DNA from: Chaenocephalus aceratus
Lineage: Eukaryota > Chordata > Actinopteri > Perciformes > Channichthyidae
Reading direction: 5' to 3'
Assembly: GCA_023974075.1 (NCBI GenBank)
Contig: CM043793.1
Coordinates: forward strand, 6,667,628-6,731,627
Length of the DNA stretch: 64,000 nt
Part shown: one piece after another, positions 10,185 to 20,949 of the stretch
Layout of the letters: each line of letters opens with the position of its first letter
Position numbering within the stretch: the first letter of the stretch is position 1
Translations under genes and position numbers: made by a program
Notes under the pieces: generated by a model
Database searches by the model: none
What the model was told of the DNA's origin: nothing
The model's input: the letters and a program-made list of their open reading frames with translations, nothing else

Positions 10185-11272
10185 ATGCCTTCCTCCTCCT
10201 CCTCCTCCTCCTCCTCCTCCTCCTCCTCCTCCTCCTCCTCCTCCTCCTCCTCCTCCTCCTGCCAACAGCTCCCTGGGGCCCTGGGGCCTTTGGAAGCAAC
10301 CATCTCCTCCATCCCCTCCTTCTCTTGTTCCGGTTCCTCCCTGCACCCCCCTCCTCCACGGGGCCGTCGCCCCCGCAGGGTCCTGTACCCGGCCTCTCGG
10401 AGCAGGAGGCCCCCGCAGAGGGAGGCCCCGGACCAGGCACACCGCTGGCTGCTGCTCCTCTCTGCTCTGCTCTTCCTGCAGATCTACTCTGAGGAGACGC
10501 TCACCTGCACAGGTATTTATAGGCTCACACCTCATCTGCAAGATACTTATTTCCTTTTTTCCTTTTTGTATTGAGTGATTACAAGACAAGTGAAGACAAG
10601 TCAGGGTCACATATACAGTGAGAGAGAGAATTTACAAAGTCAAACAAATGAAAAAATACCAAGCGGGGCATAGACTTATTTAGTCTTATTTTAGACTTAT
10701 ACAGCGCTAACCAATCACAGCAGACTGGGCTCTGGTTTCAGACAGAGGGTGAAAAGAGGTGCTGCAGCACAGTATGAGCAAAATAAAGAGCTTTTTGAAC
10801 ATTAAAGCATGGAGACATGTCACAGTCTGTGACATGTCTCCATGCTTTAATGTTCAAAAAGCTCTATACTGTGACTCACAGTATAGGCAATAAAAACAAA
10901 AATGAAGCAAAACAATGTGCAGAAGGCGTCCTCTTTAAATGTAAATTAGCCTGGTTTAGTCAAAGAAAAATTCCATTTTTTTAATAGTCACAAATTTGTG
11001 ATTGTTTTAAGTTAAAAGAATGAAGTCCGACCAGTTTCTTGTCCCTCAAACAATAAAACAGAACATTTTGTTAACTTTTGTATCTGTAAATGCTTAACTT
11101 TCTTTGTGTAATTTCAGAGCTCCAGGGCCAATGTCCAGACACGGCAGCACCTCAGCCCCAGGAGGGGGAGGGGAGCCTGGGCACGGGGCAGGGATGGGGC
11201 GGAGAGGAGCCCTGGAGGGTTCAGATGGGGGGTGGAGTTTCAGAGACTCAGCCGGAGTGTGTGGTGGCGTGA
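10185..11272 (+). CDS. ier3-like: IER3/IEX-1-like protein, copy 1 (two exons)
   Basis: Exon 1 is 10185-10512 and exon 2 is 11118-11272, giving 160 residues. The 605-bp intron has a CACAG/GTATTT donor and a TTTCAG/AGC acceptor, and the frame is kept (phase 1). The ATG sits in a strong context (CCACCATGC). Residues 3-25 are 23 serines. A proline/basic stretch follows, then R-R-V-L-Y-P (64-69), P-P-Q-R-E (76-80) and a hydrophobic helix (about 87-101) ending L-Q-I-Y-S-E-E. This core matches copy 2 at 33514 and the vertebrate IER3 pattern (R-R-V-L-Y-P, basic residues, a single hydrophobic segment). IER3 is a stress-induced membrane-associated regulator of apoptosis and ERK/AKT signalling. The exon 2 tail (E/G/Q-rich) is not recognisably conserved, and the P-E-x-F-T-F motif present in copy 2 is missing. 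Human IER3 is also a two-exon gene of similar length (156 aa). Orthology is inferred; transcription is not proven. Confidence 0.78.
10191..10259 (+). repeat. (TCC)23 microsatellite coding poly-serine
   Basis: Perfect, uninterrupted TCC x23 directly after Met-Pro in ier3-like copy 1. The purity of the codon run suggests recent slippage and likely length polymorphism. Confidence 0.95.
10695..10826 (+). repeat. MITE family M2 copy inside the ier3-like intron
   Basis: Shares CAGACTGGGCTCTGGTTTC, GGTGAAAAGAGGTGCTGCAG and GAGCTTTTTGAACATTAAAG with copies at 20805-20945, 25185-25400 (inverted) and 36080-36310. The superfamily is not identified. Its end is duplicated in inverted orientation just downstream to make a palindrome. 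Confidence 0.85.
10787..10865. repeat. 79-bp perfect palindrome (39-bp arms, 1-nt centre)
   Basis: Arm 10787-10825 is the exact inverse of 10827-10865, with a single T at 10826. The arms are the terminal piece of MITE family M2 (AGAGCTTTTTGAACATTAAA at the outer end; GACATGTCACAG at the centre). Located in the intron of ier3-like copy 1. Confidence 0.97.
10865..10885. repeat. Second perfect palindrome, 21 bp, abutting the first
   Basis: TATACTGTGA-C-TCACAGTATA. It starts on the last base of the 79-bp palindrome, giving two hairpin-capable units in tandem. Confidence 0.95.
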
Positions 11273-11419
11273 AGGAAGAGCAAGTCATTTTCAATCAGCC
11301 CATCTTTTTTTCTCCAAAGACTCTTAATGCACATAGAGAGATGATAAAAACCAAGAGGCTGACACAGATACTGAAGACAATGTTAGTCAATGATATAAAG
11401 ATGACATTTCTTCTTCTTA

Positions 11420-11425
11420 AATAAA
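11420..11425 (+). terminator. Candidate polyadenylation signal, ier3-like copy 1
   Basis: AATAAA about 150 bp after the stop codon. The intervening 3'UTR has no ATTTA cluster, unlike copy 2. Confidence 0.55.
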
Positions 11426-11429
11426 TGTC

Positions 11430-12005
11430 AAGGGTTGCAACAAAAAAAAGTTGCAATGGAAGTTACTTCTGACCTTTGACTTTTGCGCATCTGGGTGGCC
11501 TTAAACCTGCATTATTTGACATGGCCAGTAGGGGGCGACTCCTCTAGGTGAAGAAAGAAATTAGGAAATGTCACTACACTTCTCACTTGGTTTATTATCT
11601 CAGTATGTATTATACCTAACATGTTTATGGCTGATGGTCCATTTCCTATACACAGTCTATGGTTTCTTGCAATGATGCTGATTTAGAACGAGGCCATGCT
11701 GATTTTTTATTAAGTTACTCCCTGGAGAAAACACGTAAAGTGTAGAGTGATGTGTGAATTCTTTGAAAAGACTGAATGTAAAGCTGTTGACATTTTTTTT
11801 TCATTGTCTTTATTCGTTTCCCACATTTACAAGCACATTATACATACTTACAATGATAATAATAATAAATTGAATAAAAAACGGAAATAAGTTGTGAATA
11901 AAAAAAACAAGTCTAACTGTGGAAGACAAGTTTGCAGGATGTTTCGTGAATATGAAAACTGTTTACTATCTTGAATTGTATTAATTTGTAAAGAATCAAA
12001 TTAAT
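11430..12005. other. Intergenic, no gene recognised
   Basis: No coding or RNA gene seen. 11800-11900 is an A/T-rich run with (AAT)n-like bits resembling a LINE or SINE tail, but no boundaries can be fixed. Confidence 0.4.
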
Positions 12006-12009
12006 CAGT

Positions 12010-12515
12010 CGTGAGTAGTTAAAGTGCTGTACTTAAGTACAATTTTGCAGAACTTCTTTGAGTATTTTCCTCCTATACTTCTTTATTCCTCTACTCTTGT
12101 ACATTTCAGAGGGAAATACAGTACAGTACACATTTCGTTAAAAGTCACCATAATTATTAAGATTTTACACACAAGACATATGTGATATATAAAATATCAA
12201 TTGCATATTGCTAAGTTGTAAAAAATGAAACCTCATGAGAGAAAACAGCTTTAACATTAATGCATTAGTAAGGATAATGATATTAAGATGAAAACTCTAT
12301 TCAACATGAGAATATATGTTCACATCATTTCAATACAAAATAAAATAAATAGCGCAAATAAAAGTACATGATAAAAATAAGGTCCAAACCCAAAAATATA
12401 TACAATATATACAATGCAACAATCAGTTATTGATGATAAACATTATACTGTAAACATTATAGAGTAAAAATTATATTTTGTCACTGATTTTTCTGGAGTA
12501 CTTTTACTACTCTTA
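12010..12515 (+). repeat. hAT-like nonautonomous repeat (CTTAAGTACAATTTTG family), degraded
   Basis: Contains CTGTACTTAAGTACAATTTTG, GAGTATTTTCCTCC and ACATTTCAGAGGGAAATA. In my recollection these words belong to a common fish hAT-derived MITE (not searched). A related left end is at 30396. The TA-flanked MITE at 12516 interrupts or abuts its right side (GGAGTACTTTTACTACTCT). Confidence 0.6.
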
Positions 12516-12893
12516 AAGGTGGGGTAGGTAAATTTGAGAAACCGGCTCGAGATCACTAGAATTTGAAAATACACAACCGGAGAAAATCTGCCACTTCCTT
12601 ATAGAGCCCCTCCTCCAACACACACGAACGCGCACATGACCAATGAGGGCACGAGATAAGTTTGTGCCCCGAGGGAAGGCTGACAGGCAGGTAGGCCATC
12701 CAATCCGTTTAGCCAGCCCGGCTAAACGGTTGTACTTTTTACAGTATTACGGCTTCTACAGATGACATTTTTGTATGGATTTTTTGTCAAAGCACTTAAG
12801 ATATTCATTGCTATCGGGATGTTAAGAGCATTCCATGGAATATAACAAAAAGTGTATCTCGAGCCGGTTTCTGAAACTTACCTACCCCACCTT
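12516..12893. mobile_element. Complete TA-flanked MITE with 16-bp perfect TIRs
   Basis: It starts AAGGTGGGGTAGGTAA and ends TTACCTACCCCACCTT, flanked by TA at 12514-12515 and 12894-12895. It is 378 bp and noncoding. A subterminal pair also pairs up (AAACCGGCTCGAGAT versus ATCTCGAGCCGGTTT), extending the inverted repeat with a short gap. Mobilised in trans, probably by a Tc1/mariner- or PIF-type transposase; the TA duplication cannot discriminate. Confidence 0.92.
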
Positions 12894-12904
12894 TAATTGT
12901 ATGT

Positions 12905-13015
12905 TCCTGATCATACATACAATTTGAAATTATACTAAAAGGGGCTCTATTATACTCATATTTTTCTACTGTGACATGTCTCCATGCTTTCATGTTCAGG
13001 GGGGAGGGGAGGGGC
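12905..13015 (+). repeat. MITE family M2 left-end fragment
   Basis: AAAAGGGGCTCTATTATACTCAT followed by GTGACATGTCTCCATGCTTT-ATGTTCA resembles the opening of the M2 copy at 25185 (AAAGGGGCCCTATTTTGATC... then CATGTCTCCATGCTCTAATG). The remainder is missing. Confidence 0.65.
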
Positions 13016-13249
13016 CGGGTAAGCACAGTTAATATATATTTATAAAACGGACAAGTCAAATCAAGCAATCTGATGTTTCTTAGCCGTGATATAATGAGCG
13101 TAGGCTATATCCCGGCCGGGTATAATTGTAGTTACTTTTCACAAGTCAGTATCCCTCCGCGTTTGAGAAAAGCTACAACCGTTCAACTGTTACATTACGT
13201 CCGTTACGAAACTAACTAACTAACAAAGCTTAAGAGGGAAACATTTAAG

Positions 13250-13449
13250 TTTAACTTCAACCTCCGGGGTGGCCTTATTATGGAGGAGTGGATTGAGAAG
13301 TGCCTATCTCCAGAAAAAAAAGCACCTAAACGACGACAATGCTGTCTATCTAATATGTTCGCTAGCTGTTATTGTTGTTGTGCAGAAGGCAATGGCGGGA
13401 CTATTTTTATTTTATTGCCGGGCTGATTTTTTGTCCCAGTCCGCCACTG
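13250..13449 (+). mobile_element. hAT right-end fragment
   Basis: It ends GTCCCAGTCCGCCACTG, the inverse of a CAGTGGCGGACTGGGAC hAT-type terminus. An ATG at about 13280 opens M-E-E-W-I-E-K-C-L-S-P, possibly a transposase first exon. No left end or target duplication was found. Confidence 0.5.
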
Positions 13450-13473
13450 AACGTAGCTATTATGTAAGGTGCT

Positions 13474-13503
13474 GGTATATATATATATATATATATATAT
13501 ATA
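13474..13503. repeat. (TA)n microsatellite
   Basis: About 14 perfect TA units. Confidence 0.95.
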
Positions 13504-13561
13504 CTGACTGTGCTTCCCCCCCCCAAAAGTTGTAAATTAAAGAAGTGAAGTACATGTTATA

Positions 13562-14029
13562 CAGTGGCGGTTCTAGACCAATTTGACTGGGGGGACCACT
13601 GGGGGGCCAGTTATTTTCTGAGGGGGGCACAATAAATGCAGGACGAAAAAGAGAACTAGACAGTATGAAGTAATTGCGCATAAGAAAACAATGCAATACA
13701 GTTATTGGTATTTGTTTCAGTACACTTATTTATTTCAGATAGATCTTATAGTTATTACTGTTAGCTTCAGCTTAAGCTATAGTGCAATGTTTGCACTAAC
13801 ACCATATTTATATAAAAAGAAAGGCAATGAACAGTTACATCTCTACTTTACATAAGGGTGTCTGCATAATCTCACATTACAGCAACAAAATCCTGCGGTT
13901 TTTGGCAAACCGAGTACCAGAAAATATACATTTAAAAAATAATTAAAAAAAATGCATTGTTAGGGGGGCCACAGGGGGGTCAGAGGTCAGTGTTAGGGGG
14001 GCACTGGCCCCTCCCTATAACCGCCCCTG
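13562..14029 (+). mobile_element. Nonautonomous hAT element with perfect 8-bp TSD
   Basis: Left end CAGTGGCGGTTCTAGACCA, right end TCCCTATAACCGCCCCTG (inverse CAGGGGCGGTTATAGGGA). The flanks are ATGTTATA at 13554-13561 and ATGTTATA at 14030-14037. 468 bp, no transposase. TIRs with a CA-G start and an 8-bp duplication are diagnostic of hAT. Confidence 0.93.
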
Positions 14030-14037
14030 ATGTTATA

Positions 14038-14886
14038 TCAAGCCGTGGAGGGCGGTAGTTTATAAACCAAAGAGTAACCGCCCTTACGGGACGCTCTAAT
14101 TAGTAAAGCGAACGCACCCGCAAGGATACCTGGCCTCCTATTGGTTGAGGGATTTGGGTTGTTGCACAAAAGATCCGAGCGCGCACAGAATAAATCTGAG
14201 AGCAGACATTTCACGAGTGCACAGAAACAGCGAGGAGAAGGTTTTAAGCTGGAACACAGGAAATCTGTAAGCAGCAATATATCTGAGTGCAAGCGTACAG
14301 TTTGAGCGGAAGCAGAGCAAATCTAAGTGCAAGCAGGCACTATGAGTGCGAGGACAGGGTTTGAGGGAAATAAATCAATAAAGTATGCCCTCAAATTTAA
14401 ATACCACGCTCTTGAATAAAGATAGGGAATAACCCCCATAGATTTTAGCCTTTGAATACCATTTACATGTACATAAACCACACAACACACTACAGGAAAG
14501 GGGAAAAAACAAGCATATGGGCCTCTATATAGTATTCATACGCAGTACTTATGATAGGATTTGTTTATCTCAACTTTGATTTTGGTAGAGAATGTAAAAA
14601 CGTATCCAGCACTGGTTGTACGGTGGCCGGCAGGTGCAAACGCGGAACAACGGCCAAAAACGCATACATAAGCAGGAAACAGCTGCAGATAATGAAATGA
14701 AAAACACCCGAAAACAAACGCAACAGAAAAACGCTGCAAATACAAAAACGATATGCAAAGTCCAAAGCACTACAAATCCCAAAACACATACAAAAAAAAC
14801 ATTCCGGAAGTGCTCCAGGCCTCTAGGGGCGCGCTACGTGGAACAGATTGATGTCTGACCAGACATAGAGAGAACGAACAAGAGTG
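14038..14886. other. Repeat-rich intergenic stretch
   Basis: 14160-14370 holds degenerate short repeats around CTGAGTGCAAGC / GAGCGGAAGCAGAGC. 14580-14840 is dense in AAAACGC/AAACAC words and resembles part of an unidentified repeat. No host gene seen. Confidence 0.45.
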
Positions 14887-14949
14887 ATGGAAATTGAAGC
14901 CAGAGGAAAGAAAGTTGATCGAAGTGGACAAAGTCGATTATATAAGAAG
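14887..14949 (+). other. Possible orphan coding exon (21 codons)
   Basis: An ATG opens M-E-I-E-A-R-G-K-K-V-D-R-S-G-Q-S-R-L-Y-K-K and meets an AAG/GTACGT consensus donor at 14950. The basic composition and repeat surroundings suggest a transposase first exon, but no partner exon was found. Confidence 0.3.
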
Positions 14950-15138
14950 GTACGTTTTATTTAGTTTTTATACAAAGAGCATCATATTTACGCAGCTAGC
15001 GTTAGTGTCCCTACAGTAACTACTACACCAGCTGAGGAGAGGAGAGCTTCATGTGAAGAGAAGATAAAGTGAGGGAAGAACATAAAAGAGATGACAAATC
15101 GAGTGCAAGTAAATAACACGGGCCATACAGAGTACCGC

Positions 15139-15139
<1 letters not shown>

Positions 15140-15197
<58 letters not shown>
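15140..15197. repeat. (GT)n microsatellite
   Basis: About 28 uninterrupted GT units; a shorter run is at 15333-15352. The open frame across it is not a gene. Confidence 0.95.
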
Positions 15198-15198
<1 letters not shown>

Positions 15199-15485
15199 AG
15201 GTTGTGTTTACTTTTGACAGTGACTCAGAGGGCCGAGGTTATCCCTCAGTCAGTGGGGGCGGGCTGTGAGAGCAAACAAATCTCAAACTGTCAGAGTGAA
15301 TCTGGAACTGGCTGGTATCACTGTGTGAAAAAGTGTGTGTGTGTGTGTGTGTCATGTCTCATTATATGAATGTGTGTGCAGCACCAGCTGACTAGCCTTT
15401 AAAATACTGTTTATATCATGTGTAGTCATATAAAATACTACTTTTTTTTAACTAAAAGACTTATTCTTCATTGAAATGCATGTAT

Positions 15486-15640
15486 CAATTCAATTCAATC
15501 TTTATTTCAGACTCAAGGTCCATATCACATACAAAAGGACAAGATACACATCAATAAATAAGATTAAAAAGCTAAACACAAAACAAATAAAAACAAACAG
15601 ATAAAAAACATAAAATCAGTCCAATTACAGCTTGCCACAC
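15486..15640 (-). repeat. LINE-like 3' tail (AATTCAATTCAATC...)
   Basis: Begins with tandem ATTCA then TTTATTTCAGACTC; in reverse this is a LINE 3' end with a short simple-repeat tail. The clade is not assigned. Confidence 0.5.
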
Positions 15641-15644
15641 ATGC

Positions 15645-16740
15645 TCACTGTCTGTAGATCAGGGGCATTCAACTACAATTCAACGAGGTCCAGTTAGAGA
15701 AAATGTCCCCAAAGGTCCGGAACATCAAAATGTCTAAGTTGCTTCATGAATTATTGTGATATATATTGAAGTGACCTGTAGCTTTATCAACATCTGCATG
15801 TAATCAACAACTGACTGCCAATCAAATAAAGAAAGTACAATTCATAAACAACAATGTATTGTCAATTAACATTAACAACTCTACAGATATACAGTACATA
15901 CTATGTGTAATGTTCCTCTCGGGCTGCATTTAAAAATAAAATAGAGAAAATAAATAAAATAGCTTTAGAAAATATGTGCATCTTAAAAGTGCTTAATTTT
16001 AGATAAATAAAATAAAGTGTAGCAGCTTGAGTTTCCCTTTTTCTTGACTTAACAGTTTCAGACGATTATAGAACAATATCAGTCTTTACATCATAACAAG
16101 TGAACAGTTTCAAAGTTTCTCTTTCTCTCCCTCTTATATTGCAGTCCCTCACTCACTTTGTTTAAATTCAGTGCGAGAATTGAGCTGGAGCTTGTCCTGC
16201 CAGGAGTTTAGATCTGGGCTGAAATGGTGTCAGGGCCATTCTCACACACATGCAGGTGCTCATTGGTTAGCCTCGGTTAGCTCATTGGTTAGCCTGGAAC
16301 GATATTTAGTTTTAATGTTGATCCTGGTGGACTGATCATATTGGGCTCTGAGACTGCTTGTTTGACCTCAGTTCTGACTTGAGAGGGAATGTTTGGTCAA
16401 ACACTGTGTTTTGTCTCATAGTGGCGTTTTGTCTCTTTTAATGAGCGCCACGGTCTCTGAACAGATGAGACACACTGGCTCTGTGCTCCCAGTGGGCTGG
16501 ATGAACATGAATGAGTCCACTCAGGGTTCAAAGCTCTGTTCTCACCGTCCACTTTCCTCTTCTTGGAGAGCGCCATGTGTCATTATGTGTCTCTCCCTGT
16601 CTGCCGCTAACACGCCTGTTCACTCTCCTCTGCGCTTCTCTCCCTGTATCGCTAATTATTCTCTTCACTCACTTTCCTCTCCGCTTCTCTCTGCCGCTCT
16701 CTCGTCTCTTCTTCTGTGAACAGGAGCGAGCTTAAGATGA
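15645..16740. other. Intergenic, no gene recognised
   Basis: Contains a short local duplication (CTCATTGGTTAGCCT at about 16259 and 16279). Open frames in 16393-16735 have no recognisable content. Confidence 0.45.
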
Positions 16741-16745
16741 GATGA

Positions 16746-18090
16746 GATAGATTCATTATAGTGTTGTAGACTTCCTCTGATCCAACTGTAACCTTTTCAG
16801 TGGAGTCAACCTTTTCAACCACACATGCATCACTCTTAACACAGTTGAACAACTCATGATAGTGTTGTCGCCACAGTTCTGCGATGCTGCCTGACCCACA
16901 CACTCCTTCAAGGGAAGACGGGAAGGGAGTCTTACAGCTGTTTATGACTTTGACCTCTTTCCAGAAATCATAGCAACTGTTGTTGCGCAGCTTTCTGGCA
17001 AGTGAGTCAGCCCTCATTGTGTCCTCACTCTTTTGAATGAAGCCGACAGCATACTTATATTTGGCATTAGTGGCCTGTTCAAACAAAGACCCCTGTCTCG
17101 GCCTTCCTGATTCGGCCCACAATTTAAAAGCATCTCTCGCAGCAGAGTGTAGCTCAGTCACATGTTCATTCCATCCAGGTTTATACTATGCTCCTTTTTC
17201 TTACTGTTGTAAAAACCCTTACTTGAGGCATTTAGCACATCAATAATAAGATCATATGTAAAACATATATCACTACCATGCTGCACATGTTTACAGTTGG
17301 TGTCACTGCACAGCATTGCTTCTCTAGGAATTACAACCAAGTCTAATGCTCAGTTAGTGAGTGAGGTGTAGTGATGAATATCCTTCTCACTTAACCTTGA
17401 CCAATCCAGCCTCCCTGTGTATCTTTTATTGTCATCAACAGAAAGCACCGGAATATTTTCAACATTTAGGGTCAATACAAAAGGAATGTGATCTGTAGTG
17501 GCCAACTCATAACAGATGTCAATGTTGTCCAGAGAAGCGTGTGCATCAGCTGTGCATATACAGTGATCTAGCCATGACACAGTATGCCATGCTTCACTAA
17601 TATATGTAAAGCTTTTCTCAGGTAGTAGAGATTTACTTGACAGTATGAGATTATTATCGTTACAAAAATGCAGTAAACATTTGCCAAACAGAGATTTACC
17701 ATCCGAAATGTCAGCATTCAAGTCCCCCACTACATACACACAGGTTGTGGCATTATCCTTAATGAATGCGTTAACAAATGCCATTCTATTGCGATATTCA
17801 TCTTCATTTTCATATGATTCATAAGGTGTGTAAATATTTACGATAATAAATGACCTGTTTTCATACTTGATCTCTATACCAATGGCCCAGTCGACGTCCA
17901 ATCTTACCACTGTAACCAAAGGATCATATTTACTGTTCCAGAGAATCGCCACTCCACCAGGTATCCTGCCATGGGCCATTTGATCACAGAGATCAGTAGT
18001 TGACTCTCCAACTCCATGAACATTAGCATGTAGTGTATTCAGCCTTTCCAGATCTTGCTTAGGTAACCATGTCTCTTGGAAGCACAGACT
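16746..18090 (-). pseudogene. LINE fragment: APE endonuclease and linker, no RT
   Basis: The minus-strand frame around 18060-17350 reads a Q-E-T-W-L motif, G-G-V-A-I-L-W, N-I-Y-T-P-Y, V-G-D-L-N-A-D, S-W-L-D-H-C and T-D-H-I-P-F. This is the ordered active-site series of an APE-type LINE endonuclease. An in-frame stop near 17350 and a frameshift near 17160 separate it from the linker, which contains W-N-E-H-V-T-E-L-H-S-A-A-R. The reverse transcriptase is absent. It belongs to a different LINE family from the 687-4110 element. The piece is dead. Confidence 0.85.
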
Positions 18091-18099
18091 ATATAGACA

Positions 18100-18830
18100 T
18101 TTGTATTGATTGGGATAAACCCCTTGAGATGCACCATCTCGTTTTCAAGGGGGTCCCGACAACAGCAACAACTTACAGACATACATAAACAAAAAGACAA
18201 AATGCAAAACATGACACACACGACAAACCACATACAGTCTGTTCAGTAAAATACAAGCAATGCATACAATCATTACAATTTGAGACAGTCGAGCAAATCA
18301 GTTTCATCAATATCACTTTCATCAATATCAGTTTCATCAATATCAGTTTCATTAATATCAGTTTCATCAATATCAGTTTCATTAATATTGTTTCATTAAT
18401 ATCAGTTTCATTAATATCAGTTTCATCAATATCAGTTTCATTAATATCAGTTTCATTATACAGTTTCATCAATATCAGTTTCATTAATATCAGTTTCATT
18501 AATAACAGGTACAGACCAGTTGAACGTGAGATGATAATGCATGTTTAAATAAACCCAATGATGCAAGAGATCTAATGGCAGCAGGTAAAGTATTCCAGTC
18601 GGTTGGGGCTTTGAACATGAACGCTCTTCTGCCAATCCATTTTGTTGCAGAGGGGACAGAGAAATAAATGTGAACAGAATGTCTAACTTGATGATTTGGT
18701 GAGTAGGGTACAAAATACTGCTTTAAATAAGGAATATCACATTCCTCCAACAGTTTATCAACAACCAGCCGCTTTATCACCAGCACTGTGCCCCACACGT
18801 AGACCACGCGTGTTATATGACACCACCCGC
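18100..18830 (-). mobile_element. LINE 3' end: RT C-terminus plus 3'UTR
   Basis: The minus-strand frame 18807-18499 ends with G-R-R-A-F-M-F-K-A-P-T-D-W-N-x-L-P-A-A-I-R then S-L-x-x-F-K, the usual C-terminus of LINE RT ORFs. Downstream (lower coordinates) the 3'UTR holds a 15-bp tandem array and a GGGACCCCCTTG...CAAGGGG hairpin (about 18120-18160). It lies head-to-tail with the endonuclease fragment at 16746-18090. The pieces are out of natural order (3' end upstream of EN), so they are separate or rearranged insertions. Confidence 0.75.
18298..18509. repeat. 15-bp minisatellite, about 14 units
   Basis: Unit GTTTCATCAATATCA with C/T variation at one position (GTTTCATTAATATCA). Two units are shortened (near 18385 and 18452). 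The period is a multiple of three, so the minus strand reads a spurious I-N-E-T-D repeat. Confidence 0.95.
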
Positions 18831-18834
18831 ATCC

Positions 18835-20110
18835 TATTGTTTATGTACTACAGCCGTTTACATCAGCAGACGCATGATTCCCGTGTTGTGCAGGAGCGAC
18901 CACATTGTTTGTTGCAGTGCTATCACCCGCAAGCACCCCACTCGCAGGCCGTCTTGGCTCATAATAGCGTCGGACATCTTATCATCAAAGAAACAAGATA
19001 AGAGCTAGGGAAATACTAAAACACAATAGATAACATTAAATTAAAGGATGTACAATGTCACTGCAACACAGAACACCTAATTAAAGCATGCAATATTGAA
19101 ATCGAAAAAGGTAATTAATGTGTATTTAAGACATTGATTTAGGTATGAATAAAATATAGTAAAATACATTTCCCCCCCCGCAATATAGCAAATCCATTAA
19201 CGTATCTATATGTTATAATTAATTAGATACTTATAATTCTTAACATAATTAAGGCTTATATATTGTATATACAGACAATCAGGGATGTTACAAATTAAGA
19301 AAAACAAGTGTAGAGCTGACATTACTTCTGTTAGTGTCAGGTATTAATGTGAAACCTCAAGAATCAAGTACAAGTTAGCTTTGTGGCTATATACACACCG
19401 ACGGTGCTCTAGCATTGATCACTATAGTCACCCGGGTGCAACTAGGATCGGCATGATAAAAATGCGATTTAAAATTATATAAACATCTGAAAATAATAAT
19501 CATAAAGAGGTGGAAAGAAGCAACCTGAAGAGCTGTCCACAAAAATGTAATAAATCTATTCATCCATCTTTATATCCCATAATAAATCATCATATATCTA
19601 AAAATCTGCATCAATGATTTATTTCACAAAACACGAAGAACTGTATATCCTTTATAAACACATGTATTAAAGAGACATAAGAGATCCATACAATCTGCCT
19701 CTGGTCAAAGTGATGTCGTTGTGGATAAGTCATATTTCTGTCTGTTCAGTCAAGCTGTGAATCTGAGCTCATCGTGTTGTTCATTAGAACCAACCCAAAC
19801 ATCTCGTCACAGCAGAGAAGACAGTGTGATGACGGACGGACAGTTGACAGCAGCCAATCAGAGAACAGCCCCGTCACAGGATCGGCTCGGCTGCTGAGGC
19901 AATCACTCTGAAAGGAAACCTCTGCGGCGAAATATGTCTGTTTCAACTGTCTACAACGTATTGCATTGTGCTTCAGATGCAGCTGCTGTGTTTTAGTTTC
20001 GATTACAACCTTCTGCAGAGCCTAGTTGTCATTGCCATTTCTGTGTACCTACAGCTGCCAATTTCACTGTTAATGTCATAAGCTTCTTTCCCACATGCTT
20101 TGCAACATTG
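18835..20110. other. Intergenic, no gene recognised
   Basis: AT-rich sequence without ORF, RNA or repeat boundary that I can support. Confidence 0.45.
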
Positions 20111-20114
20111 AAAT

Positions 20115-20685
20115 GACATAGATAGGTAACACATTTTTTTTTTTATTACACATTACTAGTTACTTAAATGTATCACTGCTGAAAGTTACTTAGTTACTCT
20201 ACACATTACATTACGTTTGGACTACTCTGTAAAATTACCTGAAAGATAACAATATCAACTTAAACCTAATTTATGCCCAGATCAGCACAAATCCTTAAAC
20301 TTATAATGACAATACTGAACAGTTTTCTGCACTTAATTTGAACATCAGGGTTGTTTTCTTTAGCTCAGTTTCCATCTGTAACAATTTAAATCTCCCCTCT
20401 GTGGGACGAATAAAGGTTTTCAGATTCTTATCGTGGCATGACTCTGGTCGAGATAGCATGGGGCTTAACAGGAAAGTGTTCCTGTTTGATAGCCGCCGCC
20501 GGCCCGTTACCTGTATCTTGCTCACTATGTTTCAGAACGATGGCGATTCCACCGTCGAAAAAGGCAACATTTCCTCCACGGTGTATTTTTTCTCAGTCTC
20601 CTCATCCATTTGATTTATTTTCTGTCCTCCCAAATGTCACCTGATAACAGTAACGCATTACTTTAAAGCGTGTTACCCCAACACT
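20115..20685. repeat. Degraded hAT-like element (GTAACGC/GTTACCCCAACACT end)
   Basis: The right side reads AACGCATTACTTTA...GTGTTACCCCAACACT, the inverse of an AGTGTTGGGGTAACAC terminus. The left part (20150-20250) has the corresponding TAGTTACTT/ACATTAC words but no clean end. A LINE-like tail (GGGACGAATAAAGG) sits inside at about 20401. Confidence 0.5.
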
Positions 20686-20804
20686 AATAAGAACGCAAGC
20701 ATTCAAATCTTTCAGATCAGATATTAAACAGACTTAAGCCTGCCAGCTACAAATGTGTTAACAAAGCCGCTTATTTATCACAAGCGAGTGTTGGTGACGT
20801 CATT

Positions 20805-20945
20805 CAGAGCAGACATTCAGAGCAGACTGGGCTCTGGTTTCAGACAGAGGGTGAAAAGAGGTGCTGCAGCACAGGCAGTATGAGAACAATAAAGAGCTTT
20901 TTGAACATTAAAGCATTTAGACATGTAGAGGCGCAAAATACAAAT
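20805..20945 (+). repeat. MITE family M2 fragment
   Basis: Shares CAGACTGGGCTCTGGTTTC, GGTGCTGCAGCACAGGCAGT and GAGCTTTTTGAACATTAAAG with the other M2 copies. Confidence 0.85.
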
Positions 20946-20949
20946 TCAA

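Noticed and set aside
10101..10610. Minus-strand frame with a Gly/Glu/Arg run opposite ier3-like exon 1
   Set aside because: Shadow of the (TCC)23 repeat and of the real + strand exon.
15091..15369. 92-codon frame across (GT)n, and similar frames at 29444 and 39214
   Set aside because: Cys-Val dipeptide runs from microsatellites.
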